Positions 18,697 through 27,834 are shown, counted from the first letter of the stretch. The stretch: DNA of 64,000 bases from Pseudomonas azotoformans (GCF_001579805.1 NZ_CP014546.1:930001-994000), one strand, 5' to 3'. Numbers and translations are program-made. The notes: generated by a model from the sequence alone, not told the origin.

Positions 18697-19935
18697 CTAG
18701 AAGGCTTTCCCGATTGAATTGAAGGCCATTTGCACCTGATCCCGCTGGGCTTTGTCGATATTGAGGTCAGCGCAATGCTGATGCCACCGGGATAGAGCCT
18801 CCATCGTCTGCTCGATGTAGAGGTCAGGTTCAAGAAAGCTGAAGGGTGCACAGACCTTCTTGATTGCCGTGCGTGATGGCTGGCCTGCACCTGCAAAAGC
18901 ACTGGTGTTCTCATTCCCCCGACCGCTGGTATTGGCAAACGTCAGGTCATAGGCCGGCGCCATCTGCCAGCCTGTCGATGAGCCAAAGAACGAGAAGTTT
19001 TTTGCGTGGTCGTCACGGTTATGGGTCAGTGCATTGAACACCATCAGCCGGGCCATTTTTTCCACCTCCCTGGCATTTTTGGTGATCGCGAAGGTCAGGC
19101 GCAACAAATCGCCATAGTCCAGGCTGGGCATACGGTAGTCGGCATACAGAATCGCCGCAGCGGTGAGCATATGACGCTTCGTAAGACCCACGCGGTCAAA
19201 GCGCCGTGTGACGAAAAACCGCTCTATTGCGGTAGCTGTCTCTACCTCAAGTAACGCCGAGTCTGAAATTTCGACCCCCGCGATACGGGCCATCAAGGCG
19301 TAGGCCTGTTCGATAGCGCCACTGTCCGGATGCTCTTCCTGGCTACGGAACTTGATCAACCAATGTTCGTAACCTTCAGGCATCTCACCAAATGAAGAGA
19401 TAGCCTGCGTCTTGTCGGATGAAAGACCCATGACTGCCTTAGGACGTGCACCGCCAGGGGAGCCGCCCGCGAGGCGCAGTGACTCAATCACGTCTTTCGA
19501 CTCACCCGACAGCACCTCTTGTGAAGCCTGGTAAAGAGAGGCCAGGTCAAGCTCGTTCTGTTCTGGCCTCTTTTCGAACGCTGGCTTGTATTCCAGTGCC
19601 CCCATACCCCGATTATCCATATAGGCGAGCCGCTCCAATGGGCCGATCGCACGACGCTCCATGCCCAATTGCGTGCGAAAGAAGCGGTCCATCAACAAGA
19701 GCCCCCAGCCATCGGGCAACGAATCGCTGAACGCCCCTTGCAGGCCACCGAACAGCAATGCGTCTGCCGCCAACTGAGGCGCCGAAGAAAAGTCCATGTA
19801 CAACGGCGCCAGGTTGAAGCCGTTAGCCAGCCAACTCGGATCATACGAAAAATAAATGCCCCGGCCAGGCGCATCTACCAGCTCACCGACGCGTGAGCCC
19901 TGCAACATCACGTGCAGTGCAGAGACTGTTTTCAT
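18697..19935 (-). CDS. hipA: HipA-type serine/threonine kinase toxin
   Basis: HipA-family kinase, 412 aa, toxin of a type II toxin-antitoxin pair with the upstream HTH gene; E. coli HipA phosphorylates glutamyl-tRNA synthetase and causes persistence. Seen: N-terminal HipA domain (GRGIYFSYDPSWL), the glycine-rich loop GGSPGGARPKAV, catalytic HNRDDHAKNFSF (catalytic Asp and metal-binding Asn) and MAPAYDLTF as the DFG-like element, so the kinase looks intact. It overlaps hipB by 4 bp (ATGA). Codon use is more AT-rich than the betaine genes on either side, consistent with horizontal gain. The target in this organism is unknown. Confidence 0.92.
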   Translation of the reverse strand: MKTVSALHVMLQGSRVGELVDAPGRGIYFSYDPSWLANGFNLAPLYMDFSSAPQLAADALLFGGLQGAFSDSLPDGWGLLLMDRFFRTQLGMERRAIGPLERLAYMDNRGMGALEYKPAFEKRPEQNELDLASLYQASQEVLSGESKDVIESLRLAGGSPGGARPKAVMGLSSDKTQAISSFGEMPEGYEHWLIKFRSQEEHPDSGAIEQAYALMARIAGVEISDSALLEVETATAIERFFVTRRFDRVGLTKRHMLTAAAILYADYRMPSLDYGDLLRLTFAITKNAREVEKMARLMVFNALTHNRDDHAKNFSFFGSSTGWQMAPAYDLTFANTSGRGNENTSAFAGAGQPSRTAIKKVCAPFSFLEPDLYIEQTMEALSRWHQHCADLNIDKAQRDQVQMAFNSIGKAF

Positions 19936-20228
19936 CGGCGTCCTCGCAGCCTGGTTTGGCTTTTCAGTTCCTGAAGACTGAGTGGCGGTGGTGCACTGAA
20001 CAGATTCGCCATTTGCTCTCCTACCCCCAGGCTCATGGCGATCAGCAGCAGCGCATCGAGGGATACCTTGCCGGTCGTTTCAAAACGCTTGAGTGTGGAT
20101 TCAGCCACTCCGGACTGGGCTGCCAAGGCTCGGCGAGAAAGGTTCTTGCTCAGCCGCAGAGCCTTGGCATTACCGGCGATCTGCAAGGCAATCTCTCCAG
20201 GGGCGTAGAGAATATGCGTAAGGGCCAT
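19932..20228 (-). CDS. hipB: HipB-type antitoxin with Xre helix-turn-helix
   Basis: 98-aa DNA-binding antitoxin. The helix-turn-helix spans about residues 24-60 (LRLSKNLSRRALAAQSGVAESTLKRFETTG). A basic, flexible C-terminal tail (KSQTRLRGRR) follows, longer than the helix-turn-helix needs, and may contact HipA. The gene precedes hipA and overlaps it by 4 bp, the standard antitoxin-toxin order. It probably represses its own promoter at the inverted repeats just upstream (20289-20340). Confidence 0.9.
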   Translation of the reverse strand: MALTHILYAPGEIALQIAGNAKALRLSKNLSRRALAAQSGVAESTLKRFETTGKVSLDALLLIAMSLGVGEQMANLFSAPPPLSLQELKSQTRLRGRR

Positions 20229-20288
20229 GGTTCGACCTCAGAGGAGTGTTAGCAAGTGTAGCAGGCTACCCTACAATCATATTAAATA

Positions 20289-20308
20289 ATGGATAACGGG
20301 TTATCCAT
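20289..20308. promoter_or_regulatory. Inverted repeat, probable HipB operator
   Basis: Perfect 9-2-9 inverted repeat ATGGATAAC-GG-GTTATCCAT about 60 bp upstream of hipB. A second, weaker pair (ATTATC ... GGATAAT, about 20318-20339) follows. TATCC/GGATA arms match the known E. coli HipB recognition word, so autoregulation is likely. Confidence 0.7.
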
Positions 20309-20446
20309 AAAACGATGATTATCGACATAACGGATAATATATTGACCCTTATTTCATAATCTCTTCGATCTGATCTCCAGTGCCTTTGACCCCCATCGAA
20401 AGGTAAGCGACCATCTGCGCCATCTCACCTCCTTCAAGGCCAAACC

Positions 20447-20863
20447 ATGAAAACCTGCGGCATCGAAATCAAAGGCAGCGAAGCCATCATCGCTGTCGCC
20501 TCCCTGGACAATCAGGCGTTGAGCCATGTCGCCCTCGCGACCAAGAAGATCGCACTTGAAGACGACGATGAGGCCGCCAACGTCAAAGCCTTCGCCGCTC
20601 AAGTGAAAGCGTTTGTGCAGGAAAACGCCGTCACCCGTATCGCCATCAAGAAACGCAGCAAGAAGGGTGAATTCGCCGGCGGCCCGACCACGTTCAAGAT
20701 TGAAGGGGTGTTTCAGTTGCTGGATGCGGTTGAGGTGACGCTGCTGTCACCGCAGACCCTCAATGCGCAGAACAAGAAGCACAATTTTGAACTGCCGGCG
20801 ACGCTGAACAAGTATCAACATGAGGCCTACAAGGCAGCCTGCTCGGCCCTGCTAAAGAAATAA
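20447..20863 (+). CDS. DUF3010 family protein
   Basis: A 138-aa soluble protein of the DUF3010 family, function unknown. The N-terminal MKTCGIEIKGSEAIIAVASLDN looks like an RNase H/actin-like beta-strand start with a lone Asp/Glu pattern. The middle IKKRSKKGEFAGGPTTFKIEGVFQLL and the end YQHEAYKAACSALLKK are conserved in the family. The ATG follows AAGG. It converges with the AAA ATPase gene and is not obviously co-transcribed with any neighbour. Confidence 0.8.
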   Translation: MKTCGIEIKGSEAIIAVASLDNQALSHVALATKKIALEDDDEAANVKAFAAQVKAFVQENAVTRIAIKKRSKKGEFAGGPTTFKIEGVFQLLDAVEVTLLSPQTLNAQNKKHNFELPATLNKYQHEAYKAACSALLKK

Positions 20864-20871
20864 GAAACCCC

Positions 20872-22062
20872 CTATTCACTGTGGGAGCTGGCTGTACGCC
20901 CCCTGTGTTGCAGCCAATCGCCAAAGGTCTTGTCCTCCAGGGCATAACCGCCCCGGCTCGACTTCCACACCAGTTCCTTGTCGCGCAGGGCATCGATGCA
21001 AGCCTGAATCGTCTGGGTGCCCGGCACCACGTCGCTGCCCATGTCTTCCAGCGCTTTGCTGACCGCAGCGAGGGTGCTGTCGGTGAACGGCGCGAAGGGT
21101 TCGTTGGTTTGAGAGCGCTCTACCATCACTTGCAGCACCGCGCGCTGGGGGATGGTGAGCGTGTTCCAGGCGCTTTCGAATTCGGTCCACACGCCTGCGC
21201 GCAACAGTTCGGCGCGACTGTGCAGCAGTTGGCCCAAATTGCTCGCCTCACCCAGCTCCAGCGCCACTTCGCCGATGATCGTGCGCAACATCTCGGGCCG
21301 ACGGCCAACCAGCTCAAACGCCTCATCAATATCGGCCGGGTTGAATTGGTTGGTTTTCGCCAAGTGCGCGTTGAGGTGCGCGGTATAGGCCTGGGTGAAC
21401 GCTTTGCCCAGCAACGGGAACGGCGTAATGCTGGATCCGAAGAAAGGCTGGCTTTTACCCAATACCAGGTGGGCCAGCTTGTCGCGATTGGAGCCAGTGA
21501 ACACCAGATGCAAACCGCTGCCTTCCTCGTCACGCCCCTGGTTGAGCTGATCCCGGGCGGCCTTCAGCGCAAACATCGCATTGATGCCTGAATCGCTGGT
21601 CAAGGCGTGCTGCGCCTCGTCAATCACCAGGACGACGGTTTTTTCCGCCGCGTGATGCAATAACTCCAAGGCTTGGGTCAAGGTCGCGCCGACGGGCAAT
21701 TGAGGCTTGCTGAAGTCCCAGGACAGCGTGCGCAGAAAACTCAGTTTCTCGATCCCAAGGTTCTTGGCGAGCTTGCGAATGCCCTTTTCATAGGGCACCA
21801 GCGCTGCGCCAATGGCGCTGGCAATCAACTCCGCAGGGTCTTTCTCTTTGTCGGCCCACAGATCGACGTACACCGCCAGCCACCCTCGCAGCTGACACTC
21901 CGGGATCAGGTCTTCACGCAAAAAAGTACTTTTTCCCGTGCGACGCGGTGCCGCGAGAAACAGGCCAGAGGTGAAATCCTGGATACCGGCCCCCACCAGG
22001 CCGTCGGCAATGCTGCTTGCCAGCGCGGGACGGCGGAATACAAAGCCGCTGTGCTTGGACAT
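20872..22062 (-). CDS. Orc1/Cdc6-like AAA ATPase, accessory
   Basis: A 396-aa P-loop ATPase. Walker A is AAPRRTGKSTFL (about residues 38-49); Walker B is TVVLVIDEAQHAL (about 140-152); a sensor-like segment LHLVFTGSNRDKLAHL follows. The last 120 residues look like a winged helix (WNTLTIPQRAVLQVMVERS ... TLAAVSKALEDMG ... IQACIDALRDKELVWKSSRGGYALED). This matches the standalone ATPase-plus-winged-helix genes often found in accessory regions, whose role is unknown. It begins immediately beside an AT-rich palindromic region (22063-22130), suggesting autoregulation. It is not part of the carnitine genes it adjoins. Confidence 0.78.
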   Translation of the reverse strand: MSKHSGFVFRRPALASSIADGLVGAGIQDFTSGLFLAAPRRTGKSTFLREDLIPECQLRGWLAVYVDLWADKEKDPAELIASAIGAALVPYEKGIRKLAKNLGIEKLSFLRTLSWDFSKPQLPVGATLTQALELLHHAAEKTVVLVIDEAQHALTSDSGINAMFALKAARDQLNQGRDEEGSGLHLVFTGSNRDKLAHLVLGKSQPFFGSSITPFPLLGKAFTQAYTAHLNAHLAKTNQFNPADIDEAFELVGRRPEMLRTIIGEVALELGEASNLGQLLHSRAELLRAGVWTEFESAWNTLTIPQRAVLQVMVERSQTNEPFAPFTDSTLAAVSKALEDMGSDVVPGTQTIQACIDALRDKELVWKSSRGGYALEDKTFGDWLQHRGRTASSHSE

Positions 22063-22087
22063 GGTTTTATACTCAATTATGGAAAGA

Positions 22088-22102
22088 ACTATAAATTATA
22101 GT
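22088..22102. promoter_or_regulatory. AT-rich palindrome upstream of the AAA ATPase
   Basis: Perfect 7-1-7 inverted repeat ACTATAA-A-TTATAGT, followed by two TATAATT-type words (about 22108-22125). It lies 25 bp upstream of the ATPase ATG, in the only strongly AT-rich patch nearby, and probably combines promoter and operator. Confidence 0.6.
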
Positions 22103-22130
22103 AACGAGTATAATTTACTATAATTGGCCG

Positions 22131-23075
22131 TCAAACCACTTCCCTTCGCCGATCCTCCCTCGGGCACTTCGCAAACCGTGCCCGATAACTGCGGGTGAAA
22201 TACGACGGCGATTCAAACCCACAGGCAATGCTCACTTCCAGCACACTCATGTCGCTCTGGCGCAGCAGCTGCCGGGCTTTCTCCAGGCGCAGGCCGAGGT
22301 AGAAGTTGCTGGGGGTGTCGTTCAGGTGCAGGCGGAACAGGCGCTCCAGTTGGCGACGCGTCACTTTGATCGCTTCGGCCAGCGCCAATGTGCTCAGCGG
22401 CGGCTCGGTGTGCTGCTCCATCTCGCCGATCACTTGCACCAACTTCTTGTTGTTGATGCCGTAGCGCGTGGCGATCTGCATGCGCTGGTGGTCTTTGCGT
22501 GGGCGGATGCGGCCGAGCACGAATTGTTCGGAGACCTGGATCGCCAGTTCGGGGCCGTGGGCCTGGGCGATCAGGTCAAGCATCAGGTCGATGGAGGCCG
22601 TACCGCCAGCGCAGGTGATGCGGCGGCGGTCGATCTCGAACAGTTCCTGGGTCACGGTGAGCTGTGGATAAGATTCCTTGAAAGCGTCGATGGCTTCCCA
22701 GTGCAGGGTCAGGCGATGGCCATCGAGCAGGCCTGCTTCGGCGAGTACGCAGGCGCCGGTGTCGATGGCGCCGAGGGTCACGCCGTCGTGGTCGAGGCGG
22801 CGCAGCCAGTGTTCCAGCGCGGGGGTGGCGAATTGCAGCGGTTCGAAGCCCGCGACCACCAGCAAGGTCGCGCCTTTTTTCAACGGTTCCAGCGCGGCGT
22901 CGGCGTTGACCGACATGCCATTGCTCGCCAGCACCGCGCCGCCATCGGCGCTCAGCACGTGCCAGCGGTACAGCTCGCCACGAAAGCGGTTGGCCACCCG
23001 CAGCGGTTCCAGCGCGGAGATAAAGCCGATGGCCGAGAAGCCCGGCATCAGCAGAAAGTAGAAATCCTGGGACAT
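22131..23075 (-). CDS. cdhR: Carnitine catabolism transcriptional regulator
   Basis: AraC-family activator with an N-terminal DJ-1/glutamine-amidotransferase-like domain (residues about 1-180, DFYFLLMPGFSAIGFISALEPLRVANRF) and a C-terminal AraC helix-turn-helix (about 220-310, LALAEAIKVTRRQLERLFRLHL and ISVACGFESPSYFTRSYRARF; here SMSVLEVSIACGF). 314 aa. The ATG at 23075 gives the family start MSQDFYFLLMPG; an upstream TTG at 23138 also keeps the frame but lacks support. It is divergent from caiX-cdhCAB, the known targets of CdhR in P. aeruginosa, where carnitine is the inducer. Confidence 0.92.
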   Translation of the reverse strand: MSQDFYFLLMPGFSAIGFISALEPLRVANRFRGELYRWHVLSADGGAVLASNGMSVNADAALEPLKKGATLLVVAGFEPLQFATPALEHWLRRLDHDGVTLGAIDTGACVLAEAGLLDGHRLTLHWEAIDAFKESYPQLTVTQELFEIDRRRITCAGGTASIDLMLDLIAQAHGPELAIQVSEQFVLGRIRPRKDHQRMQIATRYGINNKKLVQVIGEMEQHTEPPLSTLALAEAIKVTRRQLERLFRLHLNDTPSNFYLGLRLEKARQLLRQSDMSVLEVSIACGFESPSYFTRSYRARFAKCPREDRRREVV

Positions 23076-23268
23076 GGTGGCGCTCTCGTCGGACGGGCAG
23101 CGTGGCACTGTGATACTCCCGTTCTCGGGTGGATTCAAGGGGGCAGGTCGCTGCAGTGCAAGAGCTGGTCGCCGCCGTGCGTTTTATAGGCCCTCAAGCT
23201 GCGTAACTTGATCCCACGGCGCACAAAGACGCCGGACCCCACAATAACGACCTGCCGAGGGATCCACC

Positions 23269-24213
23269 ATGAACCGACTGATCAGCCGCTGTGTGCTTGC
23301 ACTCAGCGCCAGCGCCATCTTGAGCACGAACGTACTGGCTGCCGACGCGGCATCTTGCCAGAACGTGCGCATGGGCGTGGTGAACTGGACCGACGTAATC
23401 GCCACCAGCGCCATGACCCAAGTGTTGCTCGACGGCCTCGGCTACAAGACCAAACAGACCAGCGCCTCCCAGCAAATCATCTTCGCCGGCATCCGCGACC
23501 AGCGCCTGGATTTGTTCCTGGGCTACTGGAACCCGCTGATGACCCAGACCATCACGCCGTTCGTCGACGCCAAGCAAGTCAAGGTCCTCGACAAACCCAG
23601 CCTCGAAGACGCGCGCGCCACCCTCGCCGTGCCGACTTACCTGGCGGACAAGGGCCTGAAAACCTTCGCTGACATCGCCAAGTTCGAAAAAGAGCTGGGC
23701 GGCAAGATCTACGGCATCGAGCCAGGCTCGGGCGCCAACACCCAGATCAAGGCGATGATCGCCAAGAACCAGTTCGGCCTGGGCAAGTTCCAGCTGGTGG
23801 AATCCAGTGAAGCCGGCATGCTCGCCGCCGTCGACCGCGCGGTGCGCCGCAAGGAAGCCGTGGTGTTCTTCGGCTGGGCGCCGCACCCGATGAACGTCAA
23901 CGTCGCCATGACCTACCTCACCGGCAGCGACGACGCCCTGGGCCCGAACGAAGGCATGGCCACCGTGTGGAGCGTCACCGCGCCGAACTACGCCGAGCAA
24001 TGCCCGAACGTGCACAAGCTGCTGACCAACCTGACCTTCACCGCCGCCGACGAGAGCCGGATGATGCAGCCATTGCTGGATCACAAGGACGCCATCGAGT
24101 CCGCCAAGCAGTGGCTCAAGGATCACCCGCAAGACCAGGCGCGCTGGCTGGAAGGGGTGACTACCTTCGACGGCAAGCCGGCCGCGGCCAACCTGCAATT
24201 GACCAGCCAATAA
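23269..24213 (+). CDS. caiX: Carnitine-binding periplasmic protein
   Basis: Substrate-binding protein for the Cbc quaternary-amine ABC importer, specific for carnitine in P. aeruginosa. 314 aa. Signal peptide at residues 1-24 (MNRLISRCVLALSASAILSTNVLA), then an OpuAC/ChoX-type domain: VRMGVVNWTDVIATSAMTQVLLDGLGY, LDLFLGYWNPLMTQ and FFGWAPHPMN, which carry the tryptophans of the aromatic cage. It has no permease or ATPase next to it and must use CbcWV (32818-34838). It is about 41% like CbcX by eye in shared motifs, and the two are clearly paralogues. Confidence 0.92.
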   Translation: MNRLISRCVLALSASAILSTNVLAADAASCQNVRMGVVNWTDVIATSAMTQVLLDGLGYKTKQTSASQQIIFAGIRDQRLDLFLGYWNPLMTQTITPFVDAKQVKVLDKPSLEDARATLAVPTYLADKGLKTFADIAKFEKELGGKIYGIEPGSGANTQIKAMIAKNQFGLGKFQLVESSEAGMLAAVDRAVRRKEAVVFFGWAPHPMNVNVAMTYLTGSDDALGPNEGMATVWSVTAPNYAEQCPNVHKLLTNLTFTAADESRMMQPLLDHKDAIESAKQWLKDHPQDQARWLEGVTTFDGKPAAANLQLTSQ

Positions 24214-24227
24214 CCTTTTCTGAACCA

Positions 24228-24258
24228 CCGTTTCGCAGCTCAACCGGGCTGCGAACGG
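24228..24258 (+). promoter_or_regulatory. Intercistronic hairpin between caiX and cdhC
   Basis: Inverted repeat CCGTTTCGCAGC ... GCTGCGAACGG with a short loop and one bulged base, and no T tract. It fits an mRNA-stabilising or partly terminating stem allowing more caiX than cdh message. Confidence 0.5.
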
Positions 24259-24286
24259 CACCCCCACGCCTGTAAGGAACCGCCAA

Positions 24287-25174
24287 ATGAACCACGACGT
24301 CATCATCACCTGCGCACTCACCGGTGCTGGCGACACGACCAGCCGCAGCCCCCACGTGCCGGTCACCCCCAAACAAATCGCCGCCGCCGCCGTGGAAGCG
24401 GCCAAGGCCGGCGCCACCGTTGTGCACTGCCATGTGCGTGATCCTGAAACCGGCAAGTTCAGCCGCGACGTCGCCCTGTACCGCGAAGTGATGGAGCGCA
24501 TCCGCGAGGCCGACATCGACATTATCGTCAACCTCACCGCCGGCATGGGCGGCGACCTGGAGATCGGCGGCGGCGAGAATCCAATGGAGTTCGGCCCCAA
24601 CACCGACCTGGTCGGCCCGTTGACCCGCCTGGCTCACGTCGAGGAGCTGCTTCCGGAAATCTGCACCCTGGACTGCGGCACCCTGAACTTTGGCGATGGC
24701 GACACTATTTACGTCTCCACCCCGGCGCAACTGCGGGCCGGCGCTAAGCGCATCCAGGAACTGGGCGTTAAGCCTGAGCTGGAAATCTTCGACACCGGTC
24801 ACCTGTGGTTCGCCAAGCAGATGATCAAGGAAGGCCTGCTCGACAACCCACTGTTCCAACTGTGCCTGGGCATCCCATGGGGCGCACCGGCAGACACCAC
24901 CACCATGAAAGCCATGGTCGACAACCTGCCCGCCGACGCGGTGTGGGCGGGCTTTGGCATCGGCCGCATGCAAATGCCGATGGCGGCGCAAGCGGTGCTG
25001 CTGGGCGGCAACGTGCGGGTCGGCCTGGAAGACAACCTGTGGCTGGACAAAGGCGTGCTCGCCACCAACGGCCAGTTGGTGGAGCGCGCCAGTGAAATAC
25101 TCAGCCGCCTGGGTGCACGGGTCATGACCCCGGCGGAAGGTCGAATCAAGATGGGTTTGACCAAGCGCGGTTGA
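24287..25174 (+). CDS. cdhC: 3-keto-carnitine (dehydrocarnitine) cleavage enzyme
   Basis: BKACE-family (DUF849) enzyme, 295 aa, that condenses 3-dehydrocarnitine with acetyl-CoA to give acetoacetate and betainyl-CoA. The zinc-binding [15 protein letters not shown] motif (near residue 46) and the N-terminal [14 protein letters not shown] are intact. It follows caiX by 73 bp and precedes cdhA by 31 bp, in the order known for the carnitine operon. Cytosolic. Confidence 0.93.
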   Translation: MNHDVIITCALTGAGDTTSRSPHVPVTPKQIAAAAVEAAKAGATVVHCHVRDPETGKFSRDVALYREVMERIREADIDIIVNLTAGMGGDLEIGGGENPMEFGPNTDLVGPLTRLAHVEELLPEICTLDCGTLNFGDGDTIYVSTPAQLRAGAKRIQELGVKPELEIFDTGHLWFAKQMIKEGLLDNPLFQLCLGIPWGAPADTTTMKAMVDNLPADAVWAGFGIGRMQMPMAAQAVLLGGNVRVGLEDNLWLDKGVLATNGQLVERASEILSRLGARVMTPAEGRIKMGLTKRG

Positions 25175-25205
25175 TCGTAGCCACCACTTTTTTTAGGAAT
25201 TTGCC

Positions 25206-26171
25206 ATGAGCTTTATCACCGAAATCAAAACCTTCGCCGCCCTCGGCAGCGGTGTCATCGGCAGCGGCTGGGTGTCCCGCGCGCTGGCCCATGGCCTGGA
25301 TGTGGTCGCCTGGGACCCGGCGCCCGGTGCCGAAGCCGCACTGCGCAAGCGGGTTGCCAATGCCTGGGGCGCCTTGGAAAAACAAGGCTTGGCGCCGGGC
25401 GCGTCCCAGGACCGCCTGCGCTTTGTCGCCACCATTGAAGAGTGTGTGAAAGACGCCGACTTCATCCAGGAAAGCGCCCCGGAGCGCCTGGAACTGAAAC
25501 TCGACCTGCACAGCAAGATCAGCGCAGCGGCGAAACCGAATGCGTTGATAGGGTCGAGCACGTCCGGCCTGTTGCCGAGCGAGTTCTACGAAGGTTCGAC
25601 CCACCCTGAGCGCTGCGTGGTCGGCCACCCGTTCAACCCGGTTTACCTGCTGCCGCTGGTGGAAGTGGTCGGTGGCAAGAACACCGCACCAGAGGCAATC
25701 CAGGCCGCGATCAAGGTGTACGAATCCCTCGGCATGCGCCCCCTGCACGTGCGCAAGGAAGTCCCCGGCTTTATCGCCGACCGTCTGCTTGAAGCGCTGT
25801 GGCGTGAGGCCCTGCATCTGGTCAATGACGGCGTGGCCACCACCGGCGAAATCGACGACGCGATCCGCTTTGGCGCGGGCTTGCGCTGGTCGTTCATGGG
25901 CACCTTCCTGACCTACACCCTGGCAGGTGGCGACGCCGGCATGCGTCATTTCATGGCGCAGTTCGGCCCGGCGCTGCAATTGCCGTGGACCTACCTGCCG
26001 GCGCCGGAGCTGACCGACAAGCTGATCGACGATGTAGTCGACGGCACCAGCGATCAGCTGGGCAAACACAGCATTTCGGCGCTGGAGCGCTATCGTGATG
26101 ATTGCCTGCTGGCGGTGCTGGAAGCGGTGAAAACCACCAAGGCCAAGCACGGCATGACCTTCGCCGAATAA
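25206..26171 (+). CDS. cdhA: L-carnitine dehydrogenase
   Basis: NAD-dependent 3-hydroxyacyl-CoA-dehydrogenase-family enzyme oxidising L-carnitine to 3-dehydrocarnitine. 321 aa. The N-terminal Rossmann motif is [20 protein letters not shown]; the catalytic region [17 protein letters not shown] and the C-terminal domain ([24 protein letters not shown]) are typical. The ATG follows a TTTAGGAATTTGCC ribosome site. It lies between cdhC and cdhB, 13 bp from cdhB. Confidence 0.94.
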   Translation: MSFITEIKTFAALGSGVIGSGWVSRALAHGLDVVAWDPAPGAEAALRKRVANAWGALEKQGLAPGASQDRLRFVATIEECVKDADFIQESAPERLELKLDLHSKISAAAKPNALIGSSTSGLLPSEFYEGSTHPERCVVGHPFNPVYLLPLVEVVGGKNTAPEAIQAAIKVYESLGMRPLHVRKEVPGFIADRLLEALWREALHLVNDGVATTGEIDDAIRFGAGLRWSFMGTFLTYTLAGGDAGMRHFMAQFGPALQLPWTYLPAPELTDKLIDDVVDGTSDQLGKHSISALERYRDDCLLAVLEAVKTTKAKHGMTFAE

Positions 26172-26184
26172 CGGAACCCCTGAC

Positions 26185-26664
26185 ATGCCCGCACTCACCA
26201 CCTACAGCACCCAGGTCCACCCCGACTGGGTGGACTACAACGGCCACCTGCGCGACGCGTTCTACCTGCTGATCTTCAGCTACGCCACCGACGCGCTGAT
26301 GGACACCCTCGGCCTGGACAGTGAAAACCGCGAAGCCAGCGGCCATTCACTGTTCACCCTGGAGCTGCACCTCAACTACCTGCACGAAGTGAAACTCGGC
26401 GCCGACGTGGAGGTGCATACCCAACTGATCGCCTTTGATGCCAAGCGCCTGCACCTCTATCACAGCCTGCATCTAGTGGGCGATGAAAAGGAGCTGGCGG
26501 GCAACGAGCAGATGCTGCTGCACGTTGATCTGGCCGGCCCGAATTCGGCGCCGTTCACCAAGGCCACGCTGGAAAAACTGACGGTTATCAGTGCGGAACA
26601 GGCCGACCTGCCGCGCCCCGCCCTGCTCGGCCGAGTGATTGGACTGCCCCCCAAGAAGCAATAA
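26185..26664 (+). CDS. cdhB: Betainyl-CoA thioesterase
   Basis: Hotdog-fold thioesterase of 159 aa that releases glycine betaine from betainyl-CoA, the last step of carnitine breakdown. The 4-hydroxybenzoyl-CoA-thioesterase-like motif HPDWVDYNGHLRDAFYLLIFSYATD is at the N-terminus (catalytic Asp near residue 14), followed by the LELHLNYLHEVKLGADVEV strand-helix region. It is tightly packed in the operon, 13 bp after cdhA and 9 bp before the dioxygenase gene. Confidence 0.9.
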   Translation: MPALTTYSTQVHPDWVDYNGHLRDAFYLLIFSYATDALMDTLGLDSENREASGHSLFTLELHLNYLHEVKLGADVEVHTQLIAFDAKRLHLYHSLHLVGDEKELAGNEQMLLHVDLAGPNSAPFTKATLEKLTVISAEQADLPRPALLGRVIGLPPKKQ

Positions 26665-26673
26665 GGAGCCACC

Positions 26674-27834
26674 ATGCAAGCCGCCGCCGCTGTCGCCGAT
26701 TTCCGTACCTACCCGAAGATCTGCGACATCGCGGACGTGCGGGTGCTGGACGATCAAATCCTCGTGCATTGGGCCGATGGGCGGGTCAGCCCGTTTCATC
26801 ATCAATGGCTGCGGGACAACTGCCCCTGTGCAGAATGCGTGTACAGCGTAACCCGCGAACAAGTACTGGAGATTGTCGACGTAGACGCCAATCTCGGGGC
26901 TGCCTCGGCCCGTCTTGATCAAGGCAATCTGTGGGTGGAATGGAACGGCGGCCACCGCAGCCAGTACGATCCCGGCTGGTTGCGGGCTCATGCCTACGAC
27001 GATGAATCCCGTGCCGAACGCCGTGCGGCGAAGCCCCAACCCCAGTTGTGGGACAGTCGCTTCCAACTGCCGGTGTTCGACTACTCGGCGGTCATGGAAG
27101 ACCCGAACACGCTGCTGCAATGGTTGCTGGCGCTGCGCGATTCAGGCCTGACGCAAATCCGAGGCGTTCCTACCGAGCCCGGCTCCCTGGCGCTGATCGC
27201 CAAGCGCATATCCTTCATCCGCGAGAGCAACTTCGGCGTGCTGTTCAATGTGCAATCCAAGGCCGATGCCGACAGCAATGCCTACACCGCTTTCAACCTG
27301 CCCTTACACACCGATCTGCCCACGCGGGAGCTGCAACCCGGCCTGCAATTCCTGCATTGCCTGGTGAACGATGCCAGCGGTGGCGAGAGCATTTTTGTCG
27401 ACGGGTTTGCCATCGCCAACGCTTTGCGCACGGAAGAGCCCGAAGCGTTCCGGGCACTGTGTGAGATCCCGGTGGAGTTTCGCAACAAGGACCGGCACAG
27501 CGACTATCGCCGCCTGGCGCCGATCATTGCACTGGATGCGCTGGGGGATGTGGCGGAGATTCGCTTGGCCAACTTTTTGCGTGGGCCGTTCGAGGCCAGC
27601 GTTGCGCAGATGCCGTTGCTGTATCGCGCGTATCGACGTTTTATCGCCATGACGCGGGAGGATCGTTTTCGTGTGGTCAAGCGCCTGAATCCGGGGGAAC
27701 TGTGGTGCTTCGATAACCGCCGCACCTTGCATGCGCGTAATGCTTTTGACCCGGCTTCCGGGGCGCGGCACTTCCAGGGTTGCTACATCGATCGGGATGA
27801 GTTGCTCTCGCGAATTTTGGTATTGCAGCGTTAA
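26674..27834 (+). CDS. Gamma-butyrobetaine dioxygenase
   Basis: 2-oxoglutarate/Fe(II) oxygenase of the BBOX/TauD family, 386 aa, hydroxylating gamma-butyrobetaine to L-carnitine. The N-terminal domain (residues about 1-95) has the DUF971-type zinc site PCAECVYSVTREQ. The catalytic iron triad reads H212-x-D214 (LHTDLPTRE) and H353 (RRTLHARNAF), with a 2OG-binding Arg following (SGARHFQG region). It is the last gene of the carnitine operon and feeds gamma-butyrobetaine into CdhA. Gene start: AAGGAG lies nine bases before the ATG. A 12-bp hairpin follows the stop. Confidence 0.92.
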   Translation: MQAAAAVADFRTYPKICDIADVRVLDDQILVHWADGRVSPFHHQWLRDNCPCAECVYSVTREQVLEIVDVDANLGAASARLDQGNLWVEWNGGHRSQYDPGWLRAHAYDDESRAERRAAKPQPQLWDSRFQLPVFDYSAVMEDPNTLLQWLLALRDSGLTQIRGVPTEPGSLALIAKRISFIRESNFGVLFNVQSKADADSNAYTAFNLPLHTDLPTRELQPGLQFLHCLVNDASGGESIFVDGFAIANALRTEEPEAFRALCEIPVEFRNKDRHSDYRRLAPIIALDALGDVAEIRLANFLRGPFEASVAQMPLLYRAYRRFIAMTREDRFRVVKRLNPGELWCFDNRRTLHARNAFDPASGARHFQGCYIDRDELLSRILVLQR

